Below, one piece after another: positions 1-8,470 of a stretch of DNA of 43,520 nucleotides. The translations under genes and the position numbers were made by a program. Location: assembly GCF_018588885.1 (NCBI RefSeq), contig NZ_JAFFIW010000048.1:1-43520 (forward strand). Direction: 5' to 3'. Origin of the DNA: Mesorhizobium sp. dw_380 (GTDB lineage Bacteria; Pseudomonadota; Alphaproteobacteria; Rhizobiales; Rhizobiaceae). Under the pieces are notes generated by a model. That model was not told the DNA's origin. It did not search any database and worked only from the letters and a program-made list of their open reading frames with translations. Position 1 is the first letter of the stretch. Every line of letters starts with the position of its first letter.

Positions 1-513
1 CGTTGCGGTCATTGCGTAAACTCGCCCGATCGGCCGCTAGTATCCTACCTCAACTGCGACGCCAGTCCACCAGACGTTCGTTGATTTGTCACGGTCGCCG
101 AAATCTGACGCCCGGGTGATTGCCGTTCGTGAATTCCACGCCCTCGGCCTCAGGACAGCGCGGATCCTGTCCTGGGTTTCGGCGGACACGACGGCGGCGC
201 GCTCGCTGTCGCTTTCAGAGGGGGCTGAATCTCTGCCTCTGGAAACAAAAATCGGAGCAGAAAAGGAGGCAGGAGCGTACACAACGGCTATGCGCTATTG
301 GAGAGATTTCGAGGATGCTTGCCCGGACGCGCCGAGGCTCGGCTTAAGCGCCGCGAACAGAGCGGTAACGGCGGTGGTAACGCGCGGTAACGGATTAAGA
401 AATTCGCAAGGAATTTCAAACCGCTGGCCAGCCATCAATTTAACCCGCCCTTAAATCGCCGCATCTACTCTTCAACCCGGACGCCATTGGCACCGGGGAT
501 ATCAAGCGCAGGC
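1..513. other. Upstream region without a confident gene
   Basis: I find no gene here that I can support. Short open frames exist on both strands (86-454 plus, 37-282 minus), but neither has a convincing ribosome binding site or a recognisable domain. The minus-strand frame could be the start or remnant of an unknown gene, but this is only a possibility. Three GGTAAC hexamers occur in quick succession at 364, 376 and 386, and a CtrA-like box follows at 440-454. The region probably carries the promoter of the penicillin-binding protein gene. Confidence 0.4.
440..454. promoter_or_regulatory. Candidate CtrA box upstream of PBP gene
   Basis: TTAA, seven bases, TTAA. This matches the full-length CtrA recognition pattern TTAA-N7-TTAA(C) of alphaproteobacteria except for the final C. 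It lies about 60 bases before the PBP start codon. CtrA controls cell-cycle and envelope genes, so the location is sensible. A short AT-rich motif can occur by chance, though less often in GC-rich DNA. Confidence 0.4.
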
Positions 514-2793
514 ATGGCGAACCGCAGGGACAACCGCATCGAACCGAGTTTCGAGGGACCGCCGTCGGCGCGATCCTCGGCGGGTCTTTCGGTCAGCGAA
601 GAGGACCGCGTCGTGCCGAGCAACCGCAAAGCCTCCGCAAAACGCAAATCGTCGAAGGCGAAATCGTCGCGGGCCAGGCGCGGCGGAAGCCGGCGCGGCC
701 TGTTCGGCGTGTTTAGCCGGCTGTTCTACTGGTGCTTCGTGCTCGCCATCTGGGGCGGCATCGCGGTGGCGGGCGTCCTTATCTATTACGGTGCCAAGAT
801 GCCGGCGGCCACGACCTGGTCGATCCCGGACCGCGCCCCCAACATCAAGATCGTCTCGGCCGACGGTCAGTTGCTCGCCAACAGGGGCATGAGCGGCGGC
901 GAGGCCGTCGGTCTGCACGAGATGTCGCCCTATATTCCCGAGGCGGTGATCGCCATCGAGGACCGCCGTTTCTATTCGCATTTCGGCGTCGATCCGATCG
1001 GCCTGTCGCGCGCCATGGTGACCAATCTGCTGGGCGGGCATTTCTCGCAAGGCGGTTCGACGCTGACGCAGCAATTGGCCAAAAACCTGTTCCTGACGCC
1101 GGATCGCACGCTGGAGCGCAAGGTGCAGGAGGTGCTGCTGGCACTATGGCTGGAGCACAAGCACACCAAGGACCAGATCCTCGAAATGTACCTCAACCGG
1201 GTTTATTTCGGCTCCGGCGCCTATGGCGTCGAAGCGGCTTCGCGGCGCTATTTCGGCAAGAGCGCGCGCGACGTCACCTTGTCGGAAGCAGCGCTGCTTG
1301 CCGGCTTGCTGAAAGCGCCGTCGCGGCTGTCGCCGGCGCGCGATCCCAAGGCCGCCGAGGAACGGTCGCAGCTCGTGCTCGCCGCCATGCGCGAGGAGGG
1401 CAAGATCAGCGAGAAAGAATTGAAGACGGCACTGAGCGCGCCGGCAACGCGCTCGCCGTCCTACTGGACCGGCTCGGAGAACTATGTCGCCGACACCATC
1501 ATGGAGGAACTGCCCGACCTGATCGGCGACGTGCGCAGCGACATCGTCATCGACTCTACCGTCGACCTGAACCTGCAGAAGCTCGCCGAGCAGTCGATCC
1601 GCCGGCTTATCGACGACAGCGGCAAGAAGCTCAACGTCACCCAGGGCGCGCTGGTGTCGATCGACGATTCCGGTGCGGTGCGCGCCATGGTCGGCGGCTA
1701 CGATTATTCGACCAGCCAGTTCGACCGCGCCTCGGAGGCGCGCCGGCAGCCAGGCTCGGCGTTCAAGCCGTTCGTCTACATGGCGGCGCTTGAAGCCGGC
1801 CGCACGCCCGACAGCATACGCAATGACGCGCCGATCAAGATCGGTAACTGGACGCCTGACAATTACGGCGGCAAATACTTCGGCAAGGTCACCCTGGCGA
1901 CGGCACTGGCCAAATCGCTGAATTCGGTGGCCGCGCAACTGACCATGGAAGTCGGGCCGAACGCGGTGGTGGAAGCCGCGCACCGCATGGGCATCCAGTC
2001 CGACCTGCAGGCCAACACCTCGATCGCGCTCGGCACCTCGGAGGTGACGCCGCTGGAGCTGACCTCGGCCTATGTGCCTTTCGCCAATGGCGGCTACAAG
2101 CCGGACATCCATTTCATCCGCCGCATCACGACCACCGAGGGCAAGGTGCTTTACGACAGCAGTGGCGGCAACGCGCCGCGTGTGGTCAAGCCGGAGATCG
2201 TCGGGATGATGAACTCGATGATGACCGGCACGGTCGAAATCGGCACCGCGAAAAAGGCGGCTTTCGCCTGGCCCTCGGCCGGCAAGACCGGCACCAGCCA
2301 GAATTCGCGCGATGCCTGGTTCGTCGGCTACACCGCCAATCTCACCACCGGTGTGTGGTTCGGCAATGATGACGGCACGGCGATGAAGAAGGTCACCGGC
2401 GGCGCGCTGCCGGCGCAGGCCTGGCACGAATTCATGGTCGCGGCTCATGAGGGCGTACCGGTGCGGCCGCTGCCCGGCACCTGGAAATCGACACCGGCCG
2501 ACACCATCGTGCCCGACGAGATACCGTCGGCCGACAACAACCAGCCGGCGCCGGTCCCGTCCACGTCCGTTGGCCAGCAGGCGCCGGCTGTCCAGGCAAA
2601 CGCGCCGGCGGCCCAATCGCCAACGCCGGTCCGCGCCGCGCGGCCTGCCCAGACCGTCGATGCCGATGGCTTCGACATGCCGGCGGACGGCGGCACAACC
2701 GCTTCGGTCGGGCATCCTGTTCCGCCAGGCAATGTCGGCGGTCCGCGGAAGAAGCGGCAGACATCGATCCTGGACATTCTGGGCGGCGGCTGA
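514..2793 (+). CDS. Class A penicillin-binding protein (PBP1A family)
   Basis: A bifunctional peptidoglycan synthase that polymerises glycan strands (GT51 transglycosylase) and cross-links peptides (transpeptidase) on the periplasmic face of the inner membrane. The N-terminus is basic and Ser/Lys/Arg-rich, followed by one membrane anchor near residues 65-90. GT51 signatures are visible: EDRRFYSHFG with the catalytic Glu near 149, and QGGSTLTQQ near 179. Transpeptidase motifs follow: the SxxK serine in GSAFKPF near 415, SLNS, and KTGTS near 591. A Pro/Ala-rich tail closes the protein at about 759 residues, a normal size. I chose ATG 514. A TTG at 487 lacks a binding site, and GTG 613 has a GAGGA upstream and is an alternative. 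A CtrA-like box lies upstream. The family assignment is certain; the exact paralogue is not. Confidence 0.93.
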   Translation: MANRRDNRIEPSFEGPPSARSSAGLSVSEEDRVVPSNRKASAKRKSSKAKSSRARRGGSRRGLFGVFSRLFYWCFVLAIWGGIAVAGVLIYYGAKMPAATTWSIPDRAPNIKIVSADGQLLANRGMSGGEAVGLHEMSPYIPEAVIAIEDRRFYSHFGVDPIGLSRAMVTNLLGGHFSQGGSTLTQQLAKNLFLTPDRTLERKVQEVLLALWLEHKHTKDQILEMYLNRVYFGSGAYGVEAASRRYFGKSARDVTLSEAALLAGLLKAPSRLSPARDPKAAEERSQLVLAAMREEGKISEKELKTALSAPATRSPSYWTGSENYVADTIMEELPDLIGDVRSDIVIDSTVDLNLQKLAEQSIRRLIDDSGKKLNVTQGALVSIDDSGAVRAMVGGYDYSTSQFDRASEARRQPGSAFKPFVYMAALEAGRTPDSIRNDAPIKIGNWTPDNYGGKYFGKVTLATALAKSLNSVAAQLTMEVGPNAVVEAAHRMGIQSDLQANTSIALGTSEVTPLELTSAYVPFANGGYKPDIHFIRRITTTEGKVLYDSSGGNAPRVVKPEIVGMMNSMMTGTVEIGTAKKAAFAWPSAGKTGTSQNSRDAWFVGYTANLTTGVWFGNDDGTAMKKVTGGALPAQAWHEFMVAAHEGVPVRPLPGTWKSTPADTIVPDEIPSADNNQPAPVPSTSVGQQAPAVQANAPAAQSPTPVRAARPAQTVDADGFDMPADGGTTASVGHPVPPGNVGGPRKKRQTSILDILGGG

Positions 2794-2806
2794 CGCTGCG
2801 GCGTCA
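2791..2806 (+). terminator. Short hairpin at the PBP stop codon
   Basis: TGACGC and GCGTCA form a six-pair stem with a TGCG loop, beginning at the stop codon itself. There is no T-run after it, so it is at best a weak terminator or an mRNA-end stabiliser. Confidence 0.22.
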
Positions 2807-2863
2807 ATCCGCCTCTCGCCAGCGCCACAGTGTTCGGCTACATCTCCGGCCGGAGACCGCGAC

Positions 2864-3616
2864 ATGGCTGAACTCGACACCCGAAAGACCATCGTGCTGA
2901 CCGGCGCCAGCCGGGGCATCGGCCATGCCACGGTCAAGCGCTTTTCGCGCGAGGGCTGGCGCGTCATCACCTGTTCGCGCCAGGCCTTTGCCGAGGATTG
3001 CCCGTGGCCGGCCGGCCCCGAGGACCACATCAAGGTCGACCTCGCGGACCAGGAAGATGTCGGCATCGCCGTCTCGGAAATCCGCCACCGGCTGGAAGCG
3101 CATGGCGGCCAGCTGCACGCGCTGGTCAACAATGCCGGCATTTCGCCCAAGCTCAGCGATGGCAACAGCCGCATGAACTCGATCGACACGCCGATGCATG
3201 TCTGGCGCGATGTTTTCCAGGTCAATTTCTTCGCGCCGATCATGCTGGCGCGCGGCCTGTTCAAGGAATTGGCGGCGGCCAAGGGTTCGATCGTCAACGT
3301 CACCTCGATCGCCGGCACGCGCGTGCATCCCTTTGCCGGCACCGCCTATGCGACCTCGAAGGCGGCTCTCGGTTCGCTGACGCGTGAGATGGCGCATGAT
3401 TTCGGCCCACACGGCATCCGCGTCAACGCCATCGCGCCGGGCGAGATCGATACCGCGATCCTGTCGCCGGGCACGGACAAGATCGTCGAGACCATCCCGC
3501 TCAGGCGCCTCGGCACCACCGCGGAGGTCGCCGACATCATCTTCTTCCTGTGCTCGCAGCAGGCGTCCTATGTCACCGGCTCGGAAATCCACATCAATGG
3601 CGGCCAGCACGTGTGA
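2864..3616 (+). CDS. SDR family NAD(P)-dependent oxidoreductase
   Basis: A 250-residue classical short-chain dehydrogenase/reductase, probably cytoplasmic. The cofactor-binding TGASRGIG is at residues 13-20 and NNAG at 89-92. The catalytic Ser is near 148 in VTSIAG, with Tyr162 and Lys166 in YATSK. The tail INGGQHV resembles the usual SDR C-terminus. I chose ATG 2864 because GGAGA sits about seven bases upstream and the fold begins immediately; the frame is open much further upstream but overlaps the PBP gene. The substrate cannot be told from sequence. The gene lies 70 bases after the PBP gene and converges on the next oxidoreductase. Confidence 0.9.
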   Translation: MAELDTRKTIVLTGASRGIGHATVKRFSREGWRVITCSRQAFAEDCPWPAGPEDHIKVDLADQEDVGIAVSEIRHRLEAHGGQLHALVNNAGISPKLSDGNSRMNSIDTPMHVWRDVFQVNFFAPIMLARGLFKELAAAKGSIVNVTSIAGTRVHPFAGTAYATSKAALGSLTREMAHDFGPHGIRVNAIAPGEIDTAILSPGTDKIVETIPLRRLGTTAEVADIIFFLCSQQASYVTGSEIHINGGQHV

Positions 3617-3651
3617 GCCGGTCGATTTCAGGCTAAATTAAGCCCGCTCAC
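3613..3651. terminator. Hairpin between convergent oxidoreductase genes
   Basis: GTGAGC at 3613-3618 pairs with GCTCAC at 3646-3651, and inside it GGCT (3631-3634) pairs with AGCC (3641-3644). The structure spans both convergent stop codons, so it could end transcription from either side. It lacks a clear T-run. Confidence 0.33.
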
Positions 3652-4567
3652 CGGTCATGGTGAGAACGGCTTTGCCGCTGAAGCTACGCTGCCGCAGTGC
3701 GTCCAGAGCCTGGGCGATGTCCGTCCAGGGCACCGTCATGGCGACGCGGGTTTCCAGCCGGCCAGCCGCGACCAGGGCGAGCAGCGAGGCGATGTCCGCG
3801 CCGATGCCCGCACCGGACGTGTAGTAGGCGAATGTCTGAAGCCTCGCCCCCTCGTGACCCGGAACGAACTGGCGGAATCCGACCGGCGTGAGTTCGCCGC
3901 TGCTCGAACCGAACATGACGATGGCCCCGCCAGGCGCGACCCGTTCGATCGCGTGTGCGAGGCTTTCGCCGCCGACCGATTCGGTGATCAGAGAAAACGG
4001 CCCTTCGGCCAGCTCGATTGTTTCGACAATCTGCTCCGCTCCAAGGCTGCGGAGATCCTCGGCATGCCGGGCGGCGGCAATTGCGGTCACCGACGCGCCC
4101 TGCTCGCGGGCGATCTGGACCTGGAAACGACCGACCGCGCCGCTTGCGCCGGTGATCAGCACCCGCTGGCCGGTGAGGTCTCCGCCATGGCGCAAGGTCC
4201 TCAGCGCCGTCGTTCCCGCGACCGGAAGCGTGGCTGCGGAACCGAAGCTGACCTCATCCGGGATGATCGCAAGACGATCTGTTGAAACGGCGACGCGTTC
4301 GGCCCAGCCGGCCTCGTCGACCAAAGCCACAATCCGGGTGCCCTCGGCTGGCCCGGAGCCATCGGCTGCCACCCGTTCGACAATGCCCACGATGTCCTGG
4401 CCGGGTATCCAGCCGCTCGGGCGTATGCTGAGCAGGCGCAGTTCGCCACGGTTCAACGAGGTTGCGTGGACCGAGACCAGAGCTTCGTTCGCGAGGGGCC
4501 TGGGGTTCTCGACCTCGGCGAGCGTAAGTCCGGTGGCGCTGTCGGGAGAGATGACTAGGGCGAGCAT
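3638..4567 (-). CDS. Zinc-type alcohol dehydrogenase/quinone oxidoreductase family protein
   Basis: A 309-residue medium-chain dehydrogenase/reductase of the quinone-oxidoreductase-like branch. The N-terminal GroES-like domain (about 1-115) lacks the cysteines and histidines of structural and catalytic zinc sites. The nucleotide-binding domain has ITGASGAVG near 138-146, as expected for NADPH binding. I chose ATG 4567 because GAGG lies eight bases upstream; the frame extends to 4630 with no comparable site. It is divergent from an AraC regulator 169 bases away, which probably controls it. The substrate is unknown. Confidence 0.85.
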   Translation of the reverse strand: MLALVISPDSATGLTLAEVENPRPLANEALVSVHATSLNRGELRLLSIRPSGWIPGQDIVGIVERVAADGSGPAEGTRIVALVDEAGWAERVAVSTDRLAIIPDEVSFGSAATLPVAGTTALRTLRHGGDLTGQRVLITGASGAVGRFQVQIAREQGASVTAIAAARHAEDLRSLGAEQIVETIELAEGPFSLITESVGGESLAHAIERVAPGGAIVMFGSSSGELTPVGFRQFVPGHEGARLQTFAYYTSGAGIGADIASLLALVAAGRLETRVAMTVPWTDIAQALDALRQRSFSGKAVLTMTGERA

Positions 4568-4736
4568 GGTTCTATACCTCATTGCCGCGTGGTGGACGCA
4601 CAGGTCTTCGGGCAACCGAAGAAAGCTCAACCGAACTCCGCACGCCCTAGGTTGCTCATTCGCAGGCGGATCCTATCGATTTTGTCGCTTGGATAATTTA
4701 GATATCGGAGCAAATGATCGCTAAAAGCCGTCAATC

Positions 4737-5546
4737 ATGAAACAGCCCCTTCGCTACCCCTGGCTCGATTTCGATGTGGATGAGCTTTCAGCGCCGGCGA
4801 TTGCCGTGCGCGTCGACGTCCCCGAAACCAGGGCGGAGGTATCAGCCCATTGGCACCGCAAGGGCCAACTCGTCTTCGCGCTCGGAGGCGGCGTCACATG
4901 CCATGTCCCCAGTGGCTTGTGGATGGTGCCACCTCATTGCGGGGTGTGGATCCCAGGTGGCATGGAGCACAGCAATGTCGCGACCGCCAATGCCCGGATT
5001 TTCTTCGTGTACATCGAGCCGGGAGCCGCCGAACTGCCGGACCGGTGCTGCACCCTTTCGATCTCGCCGCTGCTGCGCGAACTGATCATCGAGCTGTCCG
5101 ATAGCGTGCAGGACGATCCGGCAAGGGACGGGCTTCTGATCGGGACGCTGCTAAGCGAGCTGCCGCGTATGCCTGTCCAGCAGCTGCATCTGCCGATTTC
5201 GTCCGAGCCGCGCTTGAGGCGGATCGCCGAAGCGCTGGCGCAAGATCCAGCCGACCGCAGCACACTGGCGGAATGGGCCAACCGTGTTGCGCTCAGCGAG
5301 AGCAGTCTCGCGCGCCTCGTGGCAAAGGAGACCGGCTTGAGCTTCGGGCGCTGGCGCCAGCAATTGCACCTGATCGTCGCAATACGGGAGCTGGCCTCCG
5401 GTGCGAGTGTCCAGCAGGTCTCGGGCGATCTCGGCTACGGTTCCGTCACCGCCTTCATCACCATGTTCAAGAAGGCGCTTGGCAAGCCCCCGGCAAAATA
5501 CCTCGGCAGCATCGCGCAAAATGGCGGCTCTGCATTCGTGGCGTGA
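4737..5546 (+). CDS. AraC family transcriptional regulator
   Basis: A 269-residue AraC/XylS-type regulator. The N-terminal half (about 1-150) looks like a cupin-type sensor, with HWHRKGQLVFALGG and a later PPHCGVWIPGG segment typical of this fold. The C-terminal part (about 170-262) holds the two helix-turn-helix motifs, including the GYGSVTAFITMFKKALGKPP segment. It is transcribed away from the quinone-oxidoreductase gene, the usual arrangement of an AraC regulator and its target. No inducer can be inferred. No strong binding site precedes ATG 4737. Confidence 0.88.
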   Translation: MKQPLRYPWLDFDVDELSAPAIAVRVDVPETRAEVSAHWHRKGQLVFALGGGVTCHVPSGLWMVPPHCGVWIPGGMEHSNVATANARIFFVYIEPGAAELPDRCCTLSISPLLRELIIELSDSVQDDPARDGLLIGTLLSELPRMPVQQLHLPISSEPRLRRIAEALAQDPADRSTLAEWANRVALSESSLARLVAKETGLSFGRWRQQLHLIVAIRELASGASVQQVSGDLGYGSVTAFITMFKKALGKPPAKYLGSIAQNGGSAFVA

Positions 5547-5614
5547 TCAATCAGTCCGTGCGTGCAGACCAGACGATCTCACTGTCGGTGAGTGTGAGCG
5601 TGCAGGCACCGGAT

Positions 5615-7411
5615 TCAGGCCGTGGACGGCTCTGCAGCCTCGGGTTTGGACGCCGGTTTGTGACCGAGCACCTCTTCCACGATGCCGCGCGCGATTTCGC
5701 GCTCGCCCATGATCACCGTGTCGGCGCCGAGCCCCTTGAGATGCTCGACCTCCGCATCGGAGTGCGCCCGGGCGACGACGTTGATGTTGGGATTGGCGGC
5801 GCGTGCCCGCAGCACGATCTGGCCGGCTTCGAACGCATTGGGAATGGCGAGGATCAGCCGTTTGGCGCCTTCGGGATTGGCGGCGGCGAACACTTCTGCG
5901 TTGGCCGCATTGCCGGCGACGGTTTCGATGCCGTCCGCTTTCAGCTTGGCCAACGTCTTGTCGGCGTCCTCGATGACGAGGAAGGGCAGGGCGGCTTCTT
6001 TCAACGCCACGCCGACAAGGCCGCCGACGCGGCCGTAGCCGATCAGGATGGCATGACCGGCAAGTTCCGTCTTCGGCGGCGCGCCGTCTTCCTTTTTGGC
6101 CGTTGCAGCGACCGATGCGACCTGGCCGGGTTCCGTTGCCGGCCCGACCGGCTTTGCGTCCGCCGGCGGCGTCGTCCTGGCGGTGCGGGCTTCCAGCCAT
6201 GGCTTCATCCAGTCAATGACCAGGAACATCAGCGGGTTGAGCACGATCGACAGGATAGCGCCGGCCAGGATCAGGTCGCGGCCCTGTTCGGGCAGAAGTT
6301 TCAGCCCGACGCCGAGTTCGGCCAGGATGAAGGAGAATTCGCCGATCTGGGCAAGGCTGGCCGAAATCATCAAGGCCGTGGCCAGGGGATAACCGAAGGC
6401 GAGGACGATGAGGAATGCCGCCAGCGACTTGCCGATGACGATGATGGCCAGCGTCGCCAGGATCGGCAAGCCATTGCTGATCAGGCTGAGCGGGTCGAAC
6501 AGCATGCCGACGGAGACGAAGAACAGCACCGAAAAGGCATCGCGCAGCGGCAGCGATTCTTCCGCGGCGCGGTGGCTGAGCTCGGATTCACTCATGATCA
6601 TGCCGGCGAAGAAGGCGCCCAGCGCCAGTGAGACGCCGAAGAGCTTGGCCGCGCCGAAGGCGACGCCAAGCGCTATGGCGAGCACCGAGAGACGGAAGAG
6701 CTCCCGCGACCCGGTATGGGCGACATAGTGCAGAATCCAGGGAATGACCCTGCGGCCGACCACCAGCATGACGACGACGAAGGCGGCGACCTTGGCGAGC
6801 GTGATGCCGACGATGCCCCAGATGCCGTAGCTGGCCGGCAGCGACAGCATGCCGATCGAGTGCACATCCGCCTGCTCCTGGCCACCCAGCACGCCGGCAA
6901 GGGCCGGCAGCAGCACCAGCGCCAGCACCATGGCCAAATCCTCGACGATCAGCCAGCCGACGGCGATGCGGCCGCGCTCGGTTTCGATCAGGCGGCGCTC
7001 CTGAAGCGCGCGCAGCAGCACCACGGTCGAGGCGACCGACAGCGCCAGGCCGAACACCAGACCCGCGCCCATCGACCAGCCGAGGATCCAGGAAAGCCCG
7101 GCACCGAGCGCGGTGGCAAAGCCGATCTGGACAATGGCGCCAGGCACCGCAATGGCGCGGACCGACAGCAGATCCTTCAAGGAGAAATGCAGGCCGACGC
7201 CGAACATCAGGAGGATGACGCCGATCTCGGCCAGTTCATTGGCAAGGCCGGCGTCGGCGACGAAACCGGGCGTATTCGGCCCAACCAGCACGCCGGCTAC
7301 GAGATAACCGACCAGCGGCGGGATGCGGAACCGATTGGCGAGAGCCCCGAAGACGAAAGCCAGCCCCAGACCGGCGACGATGGTGGCGATAAGGGGCGTG
7401 TCATGCGGCAT
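5615..7411 (-). CDS. CPA2 family monovalent cation:proton antiporter with RCK domain (YbaL/Kef-like)
   Basis: An inner-membrane antiporter of 598 residues that exchanges K+ or Na+ for protons. Residues 1-390 contain roughly a dozen hydrophobic segments, starting with a helix pair around RIPPLVGYLVAGVLVGP, typical of the CPA2 exchanger fold. A linker rich in Pro and Ala follows. The C-terminal RCK/TrkA-N nucleotide-binding domain (about 430-580) opens with HAILIGYGRVGG, a Rossmann glycine motif. The ARAHSDAEVEHLKGLGADTV segment is typical of the YbaL subgroup. It converges with the AraC gene. Substrate ion and ligand are not determinable here. Confidence 0.9.
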   Translation of the reverse strand: MPHDTPLIATIVAGLGLAFVFGALANRFRIPPLVGYLVAGVLVGPNTPGFVADAGLANELAEIGVILLMFGVGLHFSLKDLLSVRAIAVPGAIVQIGFATALGAGLSWILGWSMGAGLVFGLALSVASTVVLLRALQERRLIETERGRIAVGWLIVEDLAMVLALVLLPALAGVLGGQEQADVHSIGMLSLPASYGIWGIVGITLAKVAAFVVVMLVVGRRVIPWILHYVAHTGSRELFRLSVLAIALGVAFGAAKLFGVSLALGAFFAGMIMSESELSHRAAEESLPLRDAFSVLFFVSVGMLFDPLSLISNGLPILATLAIIVIGKSLAAFLIVLAFGYPLATALMISASLAQIGEFSFILAELGVGLKLLPEQGRDLILAGAILSIVLNPLMFLVIDWMKPWLEARTARTTPPADAKPVGPATEPGQVASVAATAKKEDGAPPKTELAGHAILIGYGRVGGLVGVALKEAALPFLVIEDADKTLAKLKADGIETVAGNAANAEVFAAANPEGAKRLILAIPNAFEAGQIVLRARAANPNINVVARAHSDAEVEHLKGLGADTVIMGEREIARGIVEEVLGHKPASKPEAAEPSTA

Positions 7412-7619
7412 TGTCTATGGAGCGCCTTTCGAGTTAGCGATGTCGGATATGCGCCGCCCGGAGCCGCCGCCTGTTTTGCAATATGGTGGATGCGGCATCG
7501 GCGATGCAACCCGCAAGGCGGCGAAATCGCGGGCGAGAAGACAAATGCTCAGGCCGAGCGGCCGCCGATCCGATCTGAATTCGGCGATGTTGCTGCTCTC
7601 GGCGATCCGCGGCCGCCGA

Positions 7620-8063
7620 TCAGGCGGACCGCAGCAGGGCCTCGATCTCTGGTATGGCGTGATTGGTCAAGGTCTTGGGGATTTCAGCGGTGACCTTGTC
7701 CTCAACCTCCTTGTGCAATTTCTTGCGCATGGTTCCGAGCACCAGTGGCGGCGCGACGAGCACGATCTCCTTGAATTCGCCGCCATGGGCGAGCTTATAG
7801 AGCCTGTCGGCGATCTCGTCGGCGAAGCGTTCCTTGCCGATGCGGTGCCAGTCCGTGTCCTCGACCGCGCTGCGGTGCACCGAGGGACCGTCATTGTAGC
7901 GGCCCGGACTGTCACTGCCTTGCTCGCGCGTGGGCGGATTTTCCTGTTCCATTTCCTGCACGACCCGAAAGTCCGGAAACTTGTTGTCACCGGCATTCCT
8001 GAGGAAAAGCGCCTTTTCGCCATCAGCCACCATGATCCAGATACCGTGCTTCAGGTTAATCAT
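7620..8063 (-). CDS. Host attachment family protein
   Basis: A 147-residue protein of the host-attachment family (PF10116), first named for attachment of agrobacteria to plant cells; the molecular function is unsettled. Seen here: an opening GIWIMVADGEKALFL strand, a charged middle containing PPTREQGSD, and EIVLVAPPLVLGTMRKKL, the segment related to the archaeal release factor/baeRF fold. I chose ATG 8063 because AAAGGA lies about eight bases upstream; an in-frame ATG at 8087 has a poorer site. The gene diverges from the cys cluster across about 400 bases. Confidence 0.82.
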   Translation of the reverse strand: MINLKHGIWIMVADGEKALFLRNAGDNKFPDFRVVQEMEQENPPTREQGSDSPGRYNDGPSVHRSAVEDTDWHRIGKERFADEIADRLYKLAHGGEFKEIVLVAPPLVLGTMRKKLHKEVEDKVTAEIPKTLTNHAIPEIEALLRSA

Positions 8064-8470
8064 GTGGCGGGTTCCTTTCTTCGCCATTGGCGCCTGCTAT
8101 AGTTCGACTTCGGGCATCAGGGGAACGCGTGGCGAACCGTTAATGTTCCACCTCTAGAATCGGTCCGAACGCCCGGGCGCCGGGGGCCGAAAGGCAGAGG
8201 CGGCCGGAGGCGGCTTTAATCTACTAAATTGGTAGAAATTAGAAAAAACTGTTTTGCGGGATGGCGCGCCAATGGCTAAAAAGACCTGAAATCAAAGCCT
8301 AGCCTTGGCGGCTTGAATCCGCTCTTTGTGCGGATGTGGAATATTTTTCTCTTGCCTTTCGCAGTTGCGAAAAAGCGATTGCCTGCCATCACAGGATGCG
8401 CGAGTGCTTTGCTTCTGATTTTTCGCGCCCGGGCGTAAAACTGCTAAACCCTTCCCGGATTGCATTCGTC
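8064..8470. promoter_or_regulatory. Divergent intergenic region before the cys cluster
   Basis: About 400 bases separate the host-attachment gene from cysG. The frame of cysG is open back to 8336, but without a good start there. The AT-rich stretch at 8216-8250 stands out against the GC-rich surroundings and carries an interrupted palindrome (separate entry). Promoters for both genes probably lie here. I see no riboswitch that I can name. Confidence 0.4.
8220..8236. promoter_or_regulatory. Candidate operator of the cys cluster
   Basis: TCTACTAAATTGGTAGA is a 17-base inverted repeat with a single mismatched pair, centred on 8228, about 235 bases before cysG. The size and AT-rich core suit a dimeric regulator. 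Rrf2-family or LysR-type sulfur regulators would be natural readers, but this is inference. Confidence 0.38.

Noticed and set aside
86..454. Plus-strand open frame at the window start
   Set aside because: There is no binding site, domain or family resemblance, and its end overlaps the CtrA-like box and promoter area.
1144..3342. Very long minus-strand open frame (732 codons) opposite the PBP and SDR genes
   Set aside because: It is antisense to two well-identified genes, has no recognisable domain, is Arg/Ala/Gly-rich, and arises from GC-rich third positions.
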